From CAZGOM01 sp964542875 (GTDB lineage Bacteria; Planctomycetota; Phycisphaerae; Phycisphaerales; Phycisphaeraceae): a DNA stretch of 64,000 nt. A program made the position numbers and the translations under genes. The notes under the pieces are model-generated. The model had not been told where the DNA came from and ran no database searches. It worked only from the letters and a program-made list of their open reading frames with translations. This document shows, piece after piece, positions 24,854 to 35,081 of this stretch. The DNA lies in the NCBI GenBank assembly GCA_964542875.1, contig CAZIWA010000003.1:1-64000 (forward strand). The letters are read 5' to 3'. Each line of letters starts with the position of its first letter. Position 1 is the first letter of the stretch.

Positions 24854-27800
24854 ATGAAGTCTTCATCTGTCCGTAAGCTGGCTCTGGTTCTTGCATTGAT
24901 GGGCGCGTGCGCGCCCAAGGCAGGCGTGTTTGCACAAGGGCCGGCGCCCGCTGAGGCGGTGGCCGATAAGGCGCAGATGCAGGCGTTTGACGCGCTTTGT
25001 GCCAAGATGCAGCAGGAGAGTTCCGGCGCGAGCGAAGACGACGTGCGGAAGCTGGTGGACCTGGCGGTTCAGCTCAACAGGCCGTCGGCGGCGAACGTGG
25101 CGCTGAAGAGCTACCTGGGGCGCAACCCCCGGGCTTCGGCCGCCGTACTGCTGCTGGCAGCGGACAACTCCGCGCGGGCATGCGACTACCGGGCGGCAGT
25201 GACGCGTTACAAGGCATACCTGCAACTGGCACAGCCGAACTCCGAGAGCGCGGCGGCGTATGCCCGGCTGTGCACAATCACCCTGGATCTGCTGGGCGAG
25301 AACGAAGACGCTTACGACACCATTGGGCGCTATGGCGAAAAGTTCCGGCTGACGCCGGCGGCGAAGAAGTTCGACTCCTGGTACCTGCTGGATGCCCGGC
25401 GGCGTCTGGACTATGCGGGCGCGGCCAACCGGCTGGCGGTGATCTTCAACGACAAGATGCCGCTGGAACAGGAACGGTTTTACTTCTGGGAAGACCTGGA
25501 TCTGCTGCTGAACGGTTTGACGAGGTACGACGCCAAGCAGGCCGATGCGCTGCTTGGGGTGAAGAAGCTGGTGCCGTTGATCCGGGACAACCCGATGCGC
25601 ACGGCGCGCGGGGCATATCTGGCGGCGAACCTTGAGTTCAGGACATCCAGCGCAGGCAAGGATGCGGCGGAGCTGGCGAAGCAGTTTGAAAAAGTAATGG
25701 CTGCCGCGGCGCAATATGTGGAGGCTTCGCCGACAGCGGACACGCTGCAGGACGCCTGCAACACGGGGCAGAATGCCGACGGCGGAGTTCCGCCTGAGCA
25801 GGTGGAGCGGCAGCGCAAGTTGTTTACCGCGTTGTTCGACAAGCTGCCGGACGCGCAAAAGAGCCTTGCACTGGTCTGGGCGACGCCTTCGCCGTTCTCC
25901 TACGCCACGCCGGACCAGTGGTCTGCGCTGGCGCTTAAGAGCCCCGCTGTGTTTGCGCAGGCTCCAGGCACACGGGATGTGCCGTTTGCCACGCCGGCGT
26001 CGGACCCGACGGTTTATGAAAAGCAGCTGGCATTCCTGAAAGGCGTGCCGTCGAGCTCCGCGGTGATCAACAACACTTTGGCGCAGGGCGACCTGGCGAC
26101 CAAGGGCATGCCGCACCTGTTTAAGAACGAGACGTGGTATTTCAACGCGTTCAACGGGCCGTATATCCACTTCAGCAACAATGTGTGGAGCATCTACTCC
26201 AACCAGCCCAAGCAGAAGGAACCGTCTTTCAACTCGTCGCAGTACTTTGGCCAGATGATGGTGGCCAACGGGCCGGAGCTGATTGCGCGGTCTCCGATTG
26301 CGATTTTCGACAAGACCGCGGTGCGCGACTATGCGCTGTCGGTGTTCAACTATTCAGGGGCCAATGCGGACGACAAATCCAAGGTGGCGGCCCTGCTGCA
26401 CGAATTGGACTGGGTGCCGCTGAGCGAGAAGGACCGGAAGGAAGTATTCCAGCCGACGTATGAAGAGTTCAAGAAATGGGCGGACCAGGTCCGATCCAAG
26501 GTGAGCGCGCAGCGCAAGCAGGTGGACCAGGCTAAGAACCAGGTGACTGCACTGAAGGCGAAGCTGGACGACGCGCAGAAGAAGAAGCGGCCCGCGGCGG
26601 AGCTGGACGGGCTGAAGGAACAGATCCAAAAGGCAGAGGCGGCGACGGGGCCGGTGCAGGACCTGCTGAAGGGCGTTGAAGCGCAGGCGGCGCAGATCGC
26701 GGCGCTGGAGCCCGAACTGCGTGCCGTGATGGACAACAAGGTGAATGATCCTTCCAAGGCGAAGGACCCGTTGGCCAAAGCGCTGGCAGAGGCAGTGGAA
26801 GCGGTACAGAACAAGAACAAGGATGCGTACACCAAGGCCGCCAAGGCGGCGTACGCGCTGGTGCGCGACTACCAGACCAAGAAGACGCCCTACGGCAATG
26901 CGACGATCGAATACCTGATGACGGCAAAGGGCGGGATCGAGACTTTTGATCTTCAACTGGAGTTCCTGGCGGACCAGTTGAAGCTGATGGATACGAAGGC
27001 GCCCAACCGGGAATTCCAGCGGTATGTGACGATCGTGGCGCAGAGCCGGGGCAGCGGGTTGGGCAACCTCCCGCGGCATGCGCAGGATTCTTCACGCAAG
27101 ATCGGCCAGATGCTGGCGCAGGGGATCATTGAACAGGCCAAGAAGGATGAATTCTCGCCGGTGGTGTTTGCGCTGCTGCGGCAGGCGAAGACGGGCCGCG
27201 AATGGACCGACCCGGCGCTGGGCGCGGAAGCGATGACGGTGCTGGTGGAGAAGAAGCTGCTGATCAAGCACAACTACCGGATCAACAACTATCTGAGCGT
27301 TGCTTCGACGCAGTGGGTGATGGCCAATGATTTCCCCAGCCTGACGACCAAGTTCCCGCTGGCGAGCTACTTCGAAGAGAGCATGATCGAAGAAGCGGTG
27401 CGCACGGGTACGCCGGACTGGACGTACATGGCGATCAGCGGCGATCCGAGCAAGAAGGTGATCGATGCGGTGTCCAGCAAGCTGCTGAGCCAGTGGGACA
27501 CGCTTCCGCTGGGCTATGACGCACGGCCGGCCAACCCCAAGGCTTCGCTGCTGGCGTGGTACAACCGGTCTCTGCTGGCCAATAAAGCGGCCAGGGACGG
27601 CGTGATCGCCAAGGCCGAGGCGGGGTACGGCAAGACCCGGTTCGACGAATTCGGCGATGGACGCGCGGCGCTTTCGGTGAGCCAGTTTGATCTTTCAAGC
27701 GCCGATGGACGGGCGGGGTACTTTGAGCGGATCGCGCAGGTCTCCAAGAAAATGGCCGAGCGGCCCGCGCGTGTGACGCCGGTGTTCCTCGGGCAGTTCA

Positions 27801-30800
27801 CCAACATGGCCGGGCGCAAGATTTCCGATAAGGAAGCCGGCGTGCTGAAGGAATATGCGGAGAATTCCGGTGCGGGGTACTGGCCCCGGGAATTCGGCTA
27901 CGACGTGGTTGCCCAGGACCTGGGCGCGGCGATGTGGGCCAAGCGCGATGTGAGCGGGCTGCTGGCGCTGGCGCCGTGGTTCTGGAAGGTGACCAAGGAC
28001 ACGCGCGATGCGAACTACCAGCGCGGGCTGGTGCAGTTCACCCGTGAGCTGTCGGACAAGGATCAGCATGAGTTGGCGGTGGCATTTGCGACGGCGGGAA
28101 CGGAAATCCTGGGTGCCGACATGGCGCAGGAATCCCGGACGGCTTTGACGAGCGTCAAATCCCGGTCGCTGGCGTTTACCGGCGGCGCGGTGGCCGTGCC
28201 CAAGAGCGATCCGAGGTACTCGATTTTCGCGGCGCAAACAGACTTCCTGGGTGGCCGGCCCGGTCCGGCGTGGGACAGCTACCTGGCCAAGCCCGACCTT
28301 GCGCTGGCGAACCTGAAAGACCTCGACCCGGGCTTCTCCATCTGGCTGATGGGGCAGAACATCGATGCGCGCAACTACGACGCGGCAGACCAGATGGGCA
28401 AGCAACTGCTGCTGTGGATCGAATCCACTCCGACGGGCTTTGACCCCGAGGTGCGGGCCGGCGCGCTTTTGGCGTACGCCAACCTTGGCTTTGCCAAGCA
28501 GGAATTCCCCCGGGCACGCGCGCAATATGAGCGGCTGATCGCGACGCCGGAGTTCTCGGCGACGCAGGCACGGCGCGAAGCGGAGATCAAGATCGCGGAG
28601 ATCGACCGGGTGACGAGGCAGTTCGACAAGGCCGTGGAACGGCTGACGAAGCTGCTGCGCAAGCAGGACCGGTTCCTTCAAATCGAAGGCAACTATGAGA
28701 TGGCGCTGGTGAAGTTCGACCAGGAAAATTATGCCGAGGCCAGCGAATACCTGGACCGGGTGTTTTCGCTGAACCCCAGCCATGTGAATGGGCGCATCCT
28801 TGAAGGCAAGCTCCAGTTGAAGATGAACAAGCTGGTGGAAGCGACGGAGATCAAGGTCGGCCTGGCCGGGGACCAGAGGAACATCGTGCCGGGGAGGCCG
28901 CTGAAGATCGACCTGGAGGACAGGAATCTTTCGGTGGTGGGCGGCGCGGGCAACCTGGAAGTGCATGCGTGGACGGACGCGGGTGATGATGAAACATTCC
29001 CGCTGCTGCCGTTTGGCGATTCCAAGACGAAGTTCTCCGGGCAGATTCCCACGAAGCTGGGGACGCCTGCGAAGAACAACCGGACGCTGGAGCTGTTTGG
29101 GAATACGACGGTGTATTACGAACTTTCCGCCAAGGGTAAGGACAAGAAGCCGGGCGACAAGGCCAATGCGCTGTCTGTGAAGGTTGCTTCGGATTCGGAA
29201 CTGGCGGCGTCCTCCGGGAAGATCCTTTCCAAGGAAGAGATCGAAGAACGCGAGCTGGAGAAGAAAGTGCGCGCGGCGGTGAACATGGGAGCGACCGCGG
29301 CGGAGCAGGTGGGTAAGTCTCTGAGCGTGGAGCGGGCTGAGGACGAGATCCGTCCCGGCAACCCCATCTTTGTGCGGGTGACCAACCCTTCGCAGTCGAT
29401 CGACCCCAAGGGATCGACCGTGCCGGTGACGGTGACGGTTTCGTCAGGCGACGTGGTGAGCGGGTTCATGCTGAAGGAAACGGCGCCGTTCTCGGGCGTG
29501 TTTGAAGGGCAGATCCCCACGACCGGCGGGCAGGCGACGGCGACTGCTTCGGACTCCAACGAAGGCAGCGAACCGAACTTTGCGATTTCCCCCGCGGACC
29601 ATCCCGCGTGGGTGGGCCAGCCCAACAGCCGGAAGCCCAAGGCTTTCAGCGTGGACTTAAACGACAACGTGGCGCTGGGCGAAATGGGCGTGATTGCCGA
29701 TGTGCCGGGCCGGAAACTCAAGGAATTCCTGGTGCAGGTGTCGGCCAACGGGCGGCAGTTCACGACGGTGGGGGGCTGGCCGCAGTCTCCGGCGCTGTGG
29801 ACGGGTGCGCCGAAGGTGGATGTGGTTTCCGCAGGCAGCGCGGGCCCGCTGAACACCTATGACGACCTTGACCGGTACATGAACCTGGGCTTTGTGCAGG
29901 CGGGCGTGGCCATGGCCTCCATGCCGCTGACGGGCGCGAACTTCGGCGGAAGCCAGCAGGCGAACGTGGAGCCGCTGAGCCGTGCAGCAAACATTCCTTC
30001 GGGGCGTGTGTTCGTGGCCCGGTACTCGGGCGCGTTCTACCTTTCGACGCCGGCGGTGAGAACCTTTGAAGTGGTGCCTGAGAAGGGTGCGGGCTCCGGC
30101 ACGCGCTACCTGGTGGCCATCGATGGGCAGACCTCGGACCTGAAGAAAGAATCTGGGATGAAGGTGAGCAAGTCACTTTCCAGCGGCGCGCACCGGATTG
30201 AAGTGTTTGTGGTGGGCGCACGCACCGGCAACAGCAATCAGCAGTACCAGTTCTCGGTGAACACGGACATTCCCGCTGAGCCGTTCATGGCGCCGGTGCA
30301 GAATGCGATGTTCGACCCGGCCAAGGAACCCAAGATCCAGCAAGCAGTGTCCATGGGCGTGGCGAAGATCACCCCGGGGCAAGACAACGCGCAGTTCAAT
30401 ATCGCGTTTGAAGGCGCGCCCAAGGCACGCGTGATCCGGCTGCTGATCACGGATTTTGAAACCGATGCGCCGGCGATCAAGAAGGTGAGCCTGACGCGCG
30501 CCGCCAAGCCCGGCGAGGCTAAGGGTGAAGTGGTGCTGCCGACCAAGCAGGACTTCCTGTCCATGCGCAAGGACCAGACGGCGCAGATCGCCCCTGGGGA
30601 TGTGGTGACGGTTTCGTACTCGAATCCTTCGCCGATCCGGAACGACAAGAAGGCGCAGCAAGCACAACTGACGGCGACGTTCAACGATGCGCAATTGACG
30701 GCATGCCTGGTGGAATACAAGGTGAACCACCTTGGCGACCGGGTGCCGGAATACGTGACGCTCAGGCGCTTTCGCCCGGGTGACCCGATCAACGTATTCG

Positions 30801-33058
30801 TGTGGGACCCGGATATGGACACCACCGATGCGCCCGATCAATTGAAGCTGACGGCGCGCGCCGGCGATGGCACCCCCATCGAACTGGTGGCGCTGGAAAC
30901 CGAGAAGCACTCGGGCACGTTCCTGGCCAAGATATTCCCCACCTCCGGCAAGCCGGAACGGGCGGGGGAACTGCAGGTGATCGAAGGGCAGGAGGTTGTG
31001 GTCGGATACATGGACAAGGAAAACACCAACCCCGGCATTCCGTGGATGCGTGAGTTCAATGTGGAGCAGGCGCAGGCGATCCCCGCGCAGATGCGTGTGT
31101 TTGAAGTGGTTTCCAAGCCGCTGGTTGCCGGTAAGGACAAACAGGCGCCGGTGGCGCAGGCGCTTTCGACTCAGGACGGCCGGGCCAGCAGCGAGATGAT
31201 CCTGCCGAGCCGGACGATCACGGCGACGAGGCCGCTGGCGTTCGGCAAGCCCGATTCGGTGGCCAAAGCACCGATCGACGGGCCGCTGATCGTGGAAGTG
31301 ATCGCGCCTGGGATGGCGGTTTCGTCCCAGAGCAAGGCCGTGCTGTATGTGCAGACGGAATCCGGCCGCAAGCGCATGTCGGGCGAGAGCTCCGGCGCGG
31401 CGTTTGACATCAATGTGCCGGGAACGATCAAGCGCGACACGACGCCCGGAAGCATCGCGACGCTGTGGCCGATCCCCGGTTACGCAACGACGCAGGTGGT
31501 GGGCGGAACGACGGCGGAAGTGGCGCTGGACCAGGGCCGGTTCACCTTCGTGGTGCCGGTGATGCTGGGCGCGACGCCGGATGTATCCATGGTGAACGCC
31601 GACCCCAAGAGCATGGACCCGGCCACGCGCACGCTGAGTGTGCAGGGCAACGACAAGATCTATCTTGGCTTTGAGTACAAGGACGCCTCGGGTAACCCGC
31701 AGTGGGTGACCCAGACGGTGGAACTGACGGCGGACCCGTTCCTGGATGTGATGGATCGGCGTTATCAGTCCAATGTGCAGGCCACCCATGTGGGCGAGAC
31801 CATGTACCTGCGGCTGATCGACAAGAGCAAGGACGTGAGCGACGAACGCGACACGGTGACCGTGGACCTGACGACCAAGACGGGCCAGAAGATGCAGGCG
31901 AAGCTTGCGGAAACCTTCCCGCACTCGGGCATCTTCAAGGGCCGTGTGGAGTTTGGTTTCGCGTCTGGCCAGACGTCCGCGCAGCCTGCGGCGACGCAGG
32001 CCTCGGCCGGCGGCGAGGTGAGCCTGCCGGTGGCCTATGGGGATGAAGTGACCGTGACCTACCCCGGCGCAGACGGCAAGCCCGTGGTGAGCAGCGTGGT
32101 GGAAGTGTACAAGGGCGCAGACGGCGCAGTGCAGGCCTTCACCAAGCAGTTCAAGGACCCCAACGTGGCGGTGCAAACCCAGTTCGCCATTGCCGAAGCG
32201 TATGTGGAGCAGGCCAAGAAGCACAGGGAACTGCAATCAGAAAGCCTGGCCCGGCGCGAAATCGCCCAAGGCCGGAAGCTGCTTGAAGAAGCCCTGCGCG
32301 ACTACCCCAACACCGAACTGCGCCCGCAGGCGGAATACCTGCTGGCGGACCTCTCCAGCGAGTTCGCCAAAGATGCGGTGAATGAACAGATCAAGAAACA
32401 GTTCCTGGCCGATGCGCTGGCCCGCTTCAGCGAGCTGGTGGCCAAGTACCCCGACAGCCCGTATGCGCCCAAAGCGCAATACAAAAAGGCGCTGATCCTG
32501 GAGCAGTCCGAGCAGATCGACCAGGCGATGGAAGAGTACGTCAAGCTGTCTTACCGGTACCCGAGCAACGAACTGGTGGCTGAAACCATCGGCCGGCTGG
32601 GCGGGTACTTCATGGCCAAGGGCAAGGAGTTTGAAGACAAGGCCAACGCCGAAGGCGACAAGCTGACTCAGGAAAAGGCCCGGCTGCAGGCCCGCGAGAC
32701 GTATAAAATCGCGGCGCAGGTGCTTGGCCGGCTTGGCCAGCGCTTCCCGGACCACCCGCTTGCGGGCAAGTCCACCGTGGTGAGCGCGCAGTGCTACATG
32801 CGTGCGATGGATTACGCCAACGCGGTGGCGATCTTCAATAAGATCGTCGAGGAAGGGAAGCTGGATAAGGACCTCATCGCCCAGTCGATGTACTGGGGCG
32901 GCGACTGCTACATGAAGCTGCAGGACCTCCAGAACGCGTACCGGCTCTTTAAGCGCGTGACGCTGGATTACCCTGAATCCGGCTGGGCCGGGTACGCCCG
33001 CGGCCGGCTGACCGAGGAATCCATGGCGTCGATCGACGAGAGGGAAAAGACCAAGTGA
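24854..33058 (+). CDS. Giant secreted TPR / beta-sandwich repeat protein (2734 residues)
   Basis: One 8.2-kb frame. ATG 24854 has GAGG about 7 bases upstream; GTG 24848 is the alternative. The signal KLALVLALMGACAPKAGVFAQ is followed by helical TPR-like repeats to about residue 500, a coiled coil at about 539-629 (QRKQVDQAKNQVTALKAKLD), more helical repeats, then a strand-rich part at about 1330-2420, and C-terminal TPRs at about 2430-2734 (RRFSELVAKYPDSPYAPKAQ-like units). The strand-rich part has four copies of a module ending in SGxFxG: near 1394 (FSGQIPT), 1547 (SGVFEGQIPT), 2021 (SGTFLAKIFPT) and 2359 (SGIFKGRVEF). Residues about 1719-1795 look PA14-like (ARYSGAFYL..AIDGQ..SGAHRIEVFVVG). 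Its stop overlaps the next gene, and ExbB/ExbD follow, so it is the likely periplasmic client or scaffold of that motor. Confidence 0.85.
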   Translation: MKSSSVRKLALVLALMGACAPKAGVFAQGPAPAEAVADKAQMQAFDALCAKMQQESSGASEDDVRKLVDLAVQLNRPSAANVALKSYLGRNPRASAAVLLLAADNSARACDYRAAVTRYKAYLQLAQPNSESAAAYARLCTITLDLLGENEDAYDTIGRYGEKFRLTPAAKKFDSWYLLDARRRLDYAGAANRLAVIFNDKMPLEQERFYFWEDLDLLLNGLTRYDAKQADALLGVKKLVPLIRDNPMRTARGAYLAANLEFRTSSAGKDAAELAKQFEKVMAAAAQYVEASPTADTLQDACNTGQNADGGVPPEQVERQRKLFTALFDKLPDAQKSLALVWATPSPFSYATPDQWSALALKSPAVFAQAPGTRDVPFATPASDPTVYEKQLAFLKGVPSSSAVINNTLAQGDLATKGMPHLFKNETWYFNAFNGPYIHFSNNVWSIYSNQPKQKEPSFNSSQYFGQMMVANGPELIARSPIAIFDKTAVRDYALSVFNYSGANADDKSKVAALLHELDWVPLSEKDRKEVFQPTYEEFKKWADQVRSKVSAQRKQVDQAKNQVTALKAKLDDAQKKKRPAAELDGLKEQIQKAEAATGPVQDLLKGVEAQAAQIAALEPELRAVMDNKVNDPSKAKDPLAKALAEAVEAVQNKNKDAYTKAAKAAYALVRDYQTKKTPYGNATIEYLMTAKGGIETFDLQLEFLADQLKLMDTKAPNREFQRYVTIVAQSRGSGLGNLPRHAQDSSRKIGQMLAQGIIEQAKKDEFSPVVFALLRQAKTGREWTDPALGAEAMTVLVEKKLLIKHNYRINNYLSVASTQWVMANDFPSLTTKFPLASYFEESMIEEAVRTGTPDWTYMAISGDPSKKVIDAVSSKLLSQWDTLPLGYDARPANPKASLLAWYNRSLLANKAARDGVIAKAEAGYGKTRFDEFGDGRAALSVSQFDLSSADGRAGYFERIAQVSKKMAERPARVTPVFLGQFTNMAGRKISDKEAGVLKEYAENSGAGYWPREFGYDVVAQDLGAAMWAKRDVSGLLALAPWFWKVTKDTRDANYQRGLVQFTRELSDKDQHELAVAFATAGTEILGADMAQESRTALTSVKSRSLAFTGGAVAVPKSDPRYSIFAAQTDFLGGRPGPAWDSYLAKPDLALANLKDLDPGFSIWLMGQNIDARNYDAADQMGKQLLLWIESTPTGFDPEVRAGALLAYANLGFAKQEFPRARAQYERLIATPEFSATQARREAEIKIAEIDRVTRQFDKAVERLTKLLRKQDRFLQIEGNYEMALVKFDQENYAEASEYLDRVFSLNPSHVNGRILEGKLQLKMNKLVEATEIKVGLAGDQRNIVPGRPLKIDLEDRNLSVVGGAGNLEVHAWTDAGDDETFPLLPFGDSKTKFSGQIPTKLGTPAKNNRTLELFGNTTVYYELSAKGKDKKPGDKANALSVKVASDSELAASSGKILSKEEIEERELEKKVRAAVNMGATAAEQVGKSLSVERAEDEIRPGNPIFVRVTNPSQSIDPKGSTVPVTVTVSSGDVVSGFMLKETAPFSGVFEGQIPTTGGQATATASDSNEGSEPNFAISPADHPAWVGQPNSRKPKAFSVDLNDNVALGEMGVIADVPGRKLKEFLVQVSANGRQFTTVGGWPQSPALWTGAPKVDVVSAGSAGPLNTYDDLDRYMNLGFVQAGVAMASMPLTGANFGGSQQANVEPLSRAANIPSGRVFVARYSGAFYLSTPAVRTFEVVPEKGAGSGTRYLVAIDGQTSDLKKESGMKVSKSLSSGAHRIEVFVVGARTGNSNQQYQFSVNTDIPAEPFMAPVQNAMFDPAKEPKIQQAVSMGVAKITPGQDNAQFNIAFEGAPKARVIRLLITDFETDAPAIKKVSLTRAAKPGEAKGEVVLPTKQDFLSMRKDQTAQIAPGDVVTVSYSNPSPIRNDKKAQQAQLTATFNDAQLTACLVEYKVNHLGDRVPEYVTLRRFRPGDPINVFVWDPDMDTTDAPDQLKLTARAGDGTPIELVALETEKHSGTFLAKIFPTSGKPERAGELQVIEGQEVVVGYMDKENTNPGIPWMREFNVEQAQAIPAQMRVFEVVSKPLVAGKDKQAPVAQALSTQDGRASSEMILPSRTITATRPLAFGKPDSVAKAPIDGPLIVEVIAPGMAVSSQSKAVLYVQTESGRKRMSGESSGAAFDINVPGTIKRDTTPGSIATLWPIPGYATTQVVGGTTAEVALDQGRFTFVVPVMLGATPDVSMVNADPKSMDPATRTLSVQGNDKIYLGFEYKDASGNPQWVTQTVELTADPFLDVMDRRYQSNVQATHVGETMYLRLIDKSKDVSDERDTVTVDLTTKTGQKMQAKLAETFPHSGIFKGRVEFGFASGQTSAQPAATQASAGGEVSLPVAYGDEVTVTYPGADGKPVVSSVVEVYKGADGAVQAFTKQFKDPNVAVQTQFAIAEAYVEQAKKHRELQSESLARREIAQGRKLLEEALRDYPNTELRPQAEYLLADLSSEFAKDAVNEQIKKQFLADALARFSELVAKYPDSPYAPKAQYKKALILEQSEQIDQAMEEYVKLSYRYPSNELVAETIGRLGGYFMAKGKEFEDKANAEGDKLTQEKARLQARETYKIAAQVLGRLGQRFPDHPLAGKSTVVSAQCYMRAMDYANAVAIFNKIVEEGKLDKDLIAQSMYWGGDCYMKLQDLQNAYRLFKRVTLDYPESGWAGYARGRLTEESMASIDEREKTK

Positions 33059-33465
33059 GCCAGGCCGTGGCCCACAACCCGGCGATGACGGCAGGCGAGC
33101 AGGCGCTTTTGAAAAAAGCGGCAGGCGAGCAGAAGGTGCTGTTGTGCGTCAAGAGCCAGACACAGGTGGATGTGGGCCTGTGGTGGCGCTGGCGCAGGGT
33201 GTGGGTGTGCGTGTGCGAAAAAAGCGTGGTGCTGCTGGCCGATGGCCCCAGGCCGTATTCGCAGACGGTGGGGTACGATCAACTGGGCACCACCTTCTTC
33301 AGCCATCGGGCCAGCGAACTGGTGCTGGTGCCTGCGCCGGACCTTATGATCCGGAGCATGGCCGTGGCCCCTGATGACGGCTGGGCGCTTTTATCAACGA
33401 TTCAACGACTCTCTAGCAAACATTCGGAAGGCAAGGACATCATTCATGCTTCAACTTCTCATTGA
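33055..33465 (+). CDS. Small unknown protein coupled to the giant gene and exbB
   Basis: A 136-residue protein. GTG 33055 overlaps the giant gene's stop (GTGA), and its end overlaps exbB by 20 bases, so it is embedded in the transcript. Residues 25-100 read as alternating strands (KVLLCVKSQTQVDV, RRVWVCVCEKSVVLLA, ELVLVPAPDLMIRSMAV) and could be a small PH-like beta domain. There is no signal peptide or membrane helix, so it is probably cytosolic. I do not recognise the family. Low-complexity bias was considered, but overlaps on both sides and good codon usage argue for a real gene. Confidence 0.65.
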   Translation: MSQAVAHNPAMTAGEQALLKKAAGEQKVLLCVKSQTQVDVGLWWRWRRVWVCVCEKSVVLLADGPRPYSQTVGYDQLGTTFFSHRASELVLVPAPDLMIRSMAVAPDDGWALLSTIQRLSSKHSEGKDIIHASTSH

Positions 33466-34117
33466 AGGCGGCTGGGCCCTGTGGATCATCGCGTTTTGCT
33501 CAGTGGTGGCGCTGGGCATCACGTTTGAGCGGTTCATTACGCTCAAACGGGCTGAGGAATCCTCCGCGAAACTGCTGGACAAGGTGGGTAAAGCCATCAA
33601 GACCGGCGACGTGCGGGGCGCGATCGCGGTGTGCGAGGAAGTGGAAGGACCCGTGGCGGAAACCCTGGGCGTGGGCCTGCGCAAAATGGTGCTGCTGGAA
33701 AGCATCGGCAAGCCGACGGCGGAAGTGGAGTCCGGCATCGTGGAAGCCATGGAAGAACACGGCGGACACGTGGTGAACTACCTGGAACGCAACCTGACGA
33801 CCCTGGCGACCATCGCGTCGCTGGCGCCGATCCTGGGGATGATGGGCACCGTGGTGGGCATGATCAAGGCATTCGGCACGGTGGGCGCCTCGGGCAACAT
33901 GACGCCGGAAGCGGTGGCGGTGGGTATCTCCGAAGCGCTTTTGTGCACCGCAGGCGGGCTGATCGTCGCGGCGCTGACGACGGTGGAATACAACTACTTC
34001 ACGTCGCGGGTGAACCGGCTGATCCTCCAAGTGCAGTCGGCGGCGACGGAGATGGTGGAACGGTTGATGGAGACACGCGCGGATGCCGCGGCGGCCGTCG
34101 CGGAAAAGAAGGCCTGA
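33446..34117 (+). CDS. exbB: ExbB/TolQ/MotA-family proton-channel protein
   Basis: A 223-residue inner-membrane protein with three helices: about 10-30 (WALWIIAFCSVVALGITF), about 115-140 (LTTLATIASLAPILGMMGTVVGMI) and about 155-180 (VAVGISEALLCTAGGLIVAALTTV). The APILGMMGTVVGMIKAF block is the family signature. With ExbD it would form a proton-driven rotary motor. ATG 33446 is chosen over 33374 because of AAGGA upstream and the family start MLQLLIEGGW. Two exbD genes and TonB-like proteins follow. The Tol-Pal and gliding-type motors belong to the same family; the giant TPR neighbours suggest a client other than a TonB receptor. Confidence 0.93.
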   Translation: MLQLLIEGGWALWIIAFCSVVALGITFERFITLKRAEESSAKLLDKVGKAIKTGDVRGAIAVCEEVEGPVAETLGVGLRKMVLLESIGKPTAEVESGIVEAMEEHGGHVVNYLERNLTTLATIASLAPILGMMGTVVGMIKAFGTVGASGNMTPEAVAVGISEALLCTAGGLIVAALTTVEYNYFTSRVNRLILQVQSAATEMVERLMETRADAAAAVAEKKA

Positions 34118-34193
34118 GCCTAAATAAGCAGAACCTGAGAAACCATAAAAGAACACCCTCAACCCAACCCTCCTCTGAGGGGGTAAGAAAACG

Positions 34194-34619
34194 ATGAAGT
34201 TTCAACGCCACCATAAAGCAGCTCCCCACGTGCCGTTCATCGCGCTGGCGGATATCGCGTGGCAGATCATCATCTTCTTCATGGTGGCCTCCACGTTTGC
34301 ACGCAATGAAGCCCTCAAGGTGGACCTGCCCTCGGCGGCGGGCAGCCAGGGGGGGCAGTACGAGAACAACGTGACGGTGACCGCGGGCGAAGCGATGCTG
34401 ATGCTGGATGGGTCGAACATCGAACTCTCGCAGCTACAGCCGAGGATCAAGGACCTGCTGGCCGGGAAGACGACCGAGCAGGGGAAGATCGTGGTGGTGG
34501 TGGCCAAGGATGACCTGACGTTCCAGCGGAGCTCGGAACTGCTTTATGCGATCCAGAAGGCTGGGGGCGTGCCGCTGTTTTCCGATGAGATGACCGGTTC
34601 GGGGGGTGGCGGCAAATGA
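34194..34619 (+). CDS. exbD: ExbD/TolR-family protein, copy 1
   Basis: A 141-residue single-pass protein. After a basic N-terminus (MKFQRHHKAA) comes PFIALADIAWQIIIFFMVASTFA (about 14-36), where the Asp in LADIAW matches the proton-carrying Asp of ExbD/TolR. The periplasmic part (LPSAAGS ... VVVAKDDLTFQRSSELLYAIQKAGG) has the family's core. The tail is glycine-rich (GSGGGGK). It overlaps the second exbD gene by ATGA. A 76-base gap with a small GC hairpin separates it from exbB. Confidence 0.92.
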   Translation: MKFQRHHKAAPHVPFIALADIAWQIIIFFMVASTFARNEALKVDLPSAAGSQGGQYENNVTVTAGEAMLMLDGSNIELSQLQPRIKDLLAGKTTEQGKIVVVVAKDDLTFQRSSELLYAIQKAGGVPLFSDEMTGSGGGGK

Positions 34620-35023
34620 AGATCAAACGCTCAAACAACAAGCCGGTGACGGAAACGCAGCTGATCAGCCTCGCGGACATCGCGTTTTTGCTCATCTTTT
34701 TTTTCATGTTCACGTCTCAATTCATGCGGGACAAGATCAAGGTTCCGCTGCCGGAGATCCCCAAGATCCACAAGACGGAGACGGGGCTGAGCGTGGCAAT
34801 GGATTCCCAGAAGGTGATGTACGTCAACGGCCAGCAAATGGCCAATAAAGACGAGCTGGAAGGCACGCTCCGATCCCTGCTGGCGGATAAAAAAGACGAA
34901 GGGCTGGAAGTGCGATTCAAGTGCGACAAGAACCTTGCCTACAAAGACTATAAGCCCGCGTTGGAAGCCATCAGCGGGGCGGGCGGCGTGATCGCCGTCA
35001 TGCATGAAGTGAAACGTGAATGA
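34616..35023 (+). CDS. exbD: ExbD/TolR-family protein, copy 2
   Basis: A 135-residue single-pass protein with TQLISLADIAFLLIFFFMFTSQF (about 14-36), again with the conserved Asp in LADIAF, and a periplasmic LPEIPKIHK ... FKCDKNLAYKDYKPALEAISGAGG core. It differs enough from copy 1 that the two may form a heterodimer in the pore of the ExbB ring. ATGA overlap with copy 1 means coupled translation at near-equal levels. Confidence 0.92.
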   Translation: MKIKRSNNKPVTETQLISLADIAFLLIFFFMFTSQFMRDKIKVPLPEIPKIHKTETGLSVAMDSQKVMYVNGQQMANKDELEGTLRSLLADKKDEGLEVRFKCDKNLAYKDYKPALEAISGAGGVIAVMHEVKRE

Positions 35024-35081
35024 GTCTTGAAGCCCGGTGCGTGTGACAAACCTAAATCATCCCTGACGAAAACGAACGCAT

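Noticed and set aside
30173..32236. 687-residue ORF opposite the giant gene
   Set aside because: His/Arg/Leu-rich frame typical of the antisense of GC-rich genes; the plus gene is continuous through it.
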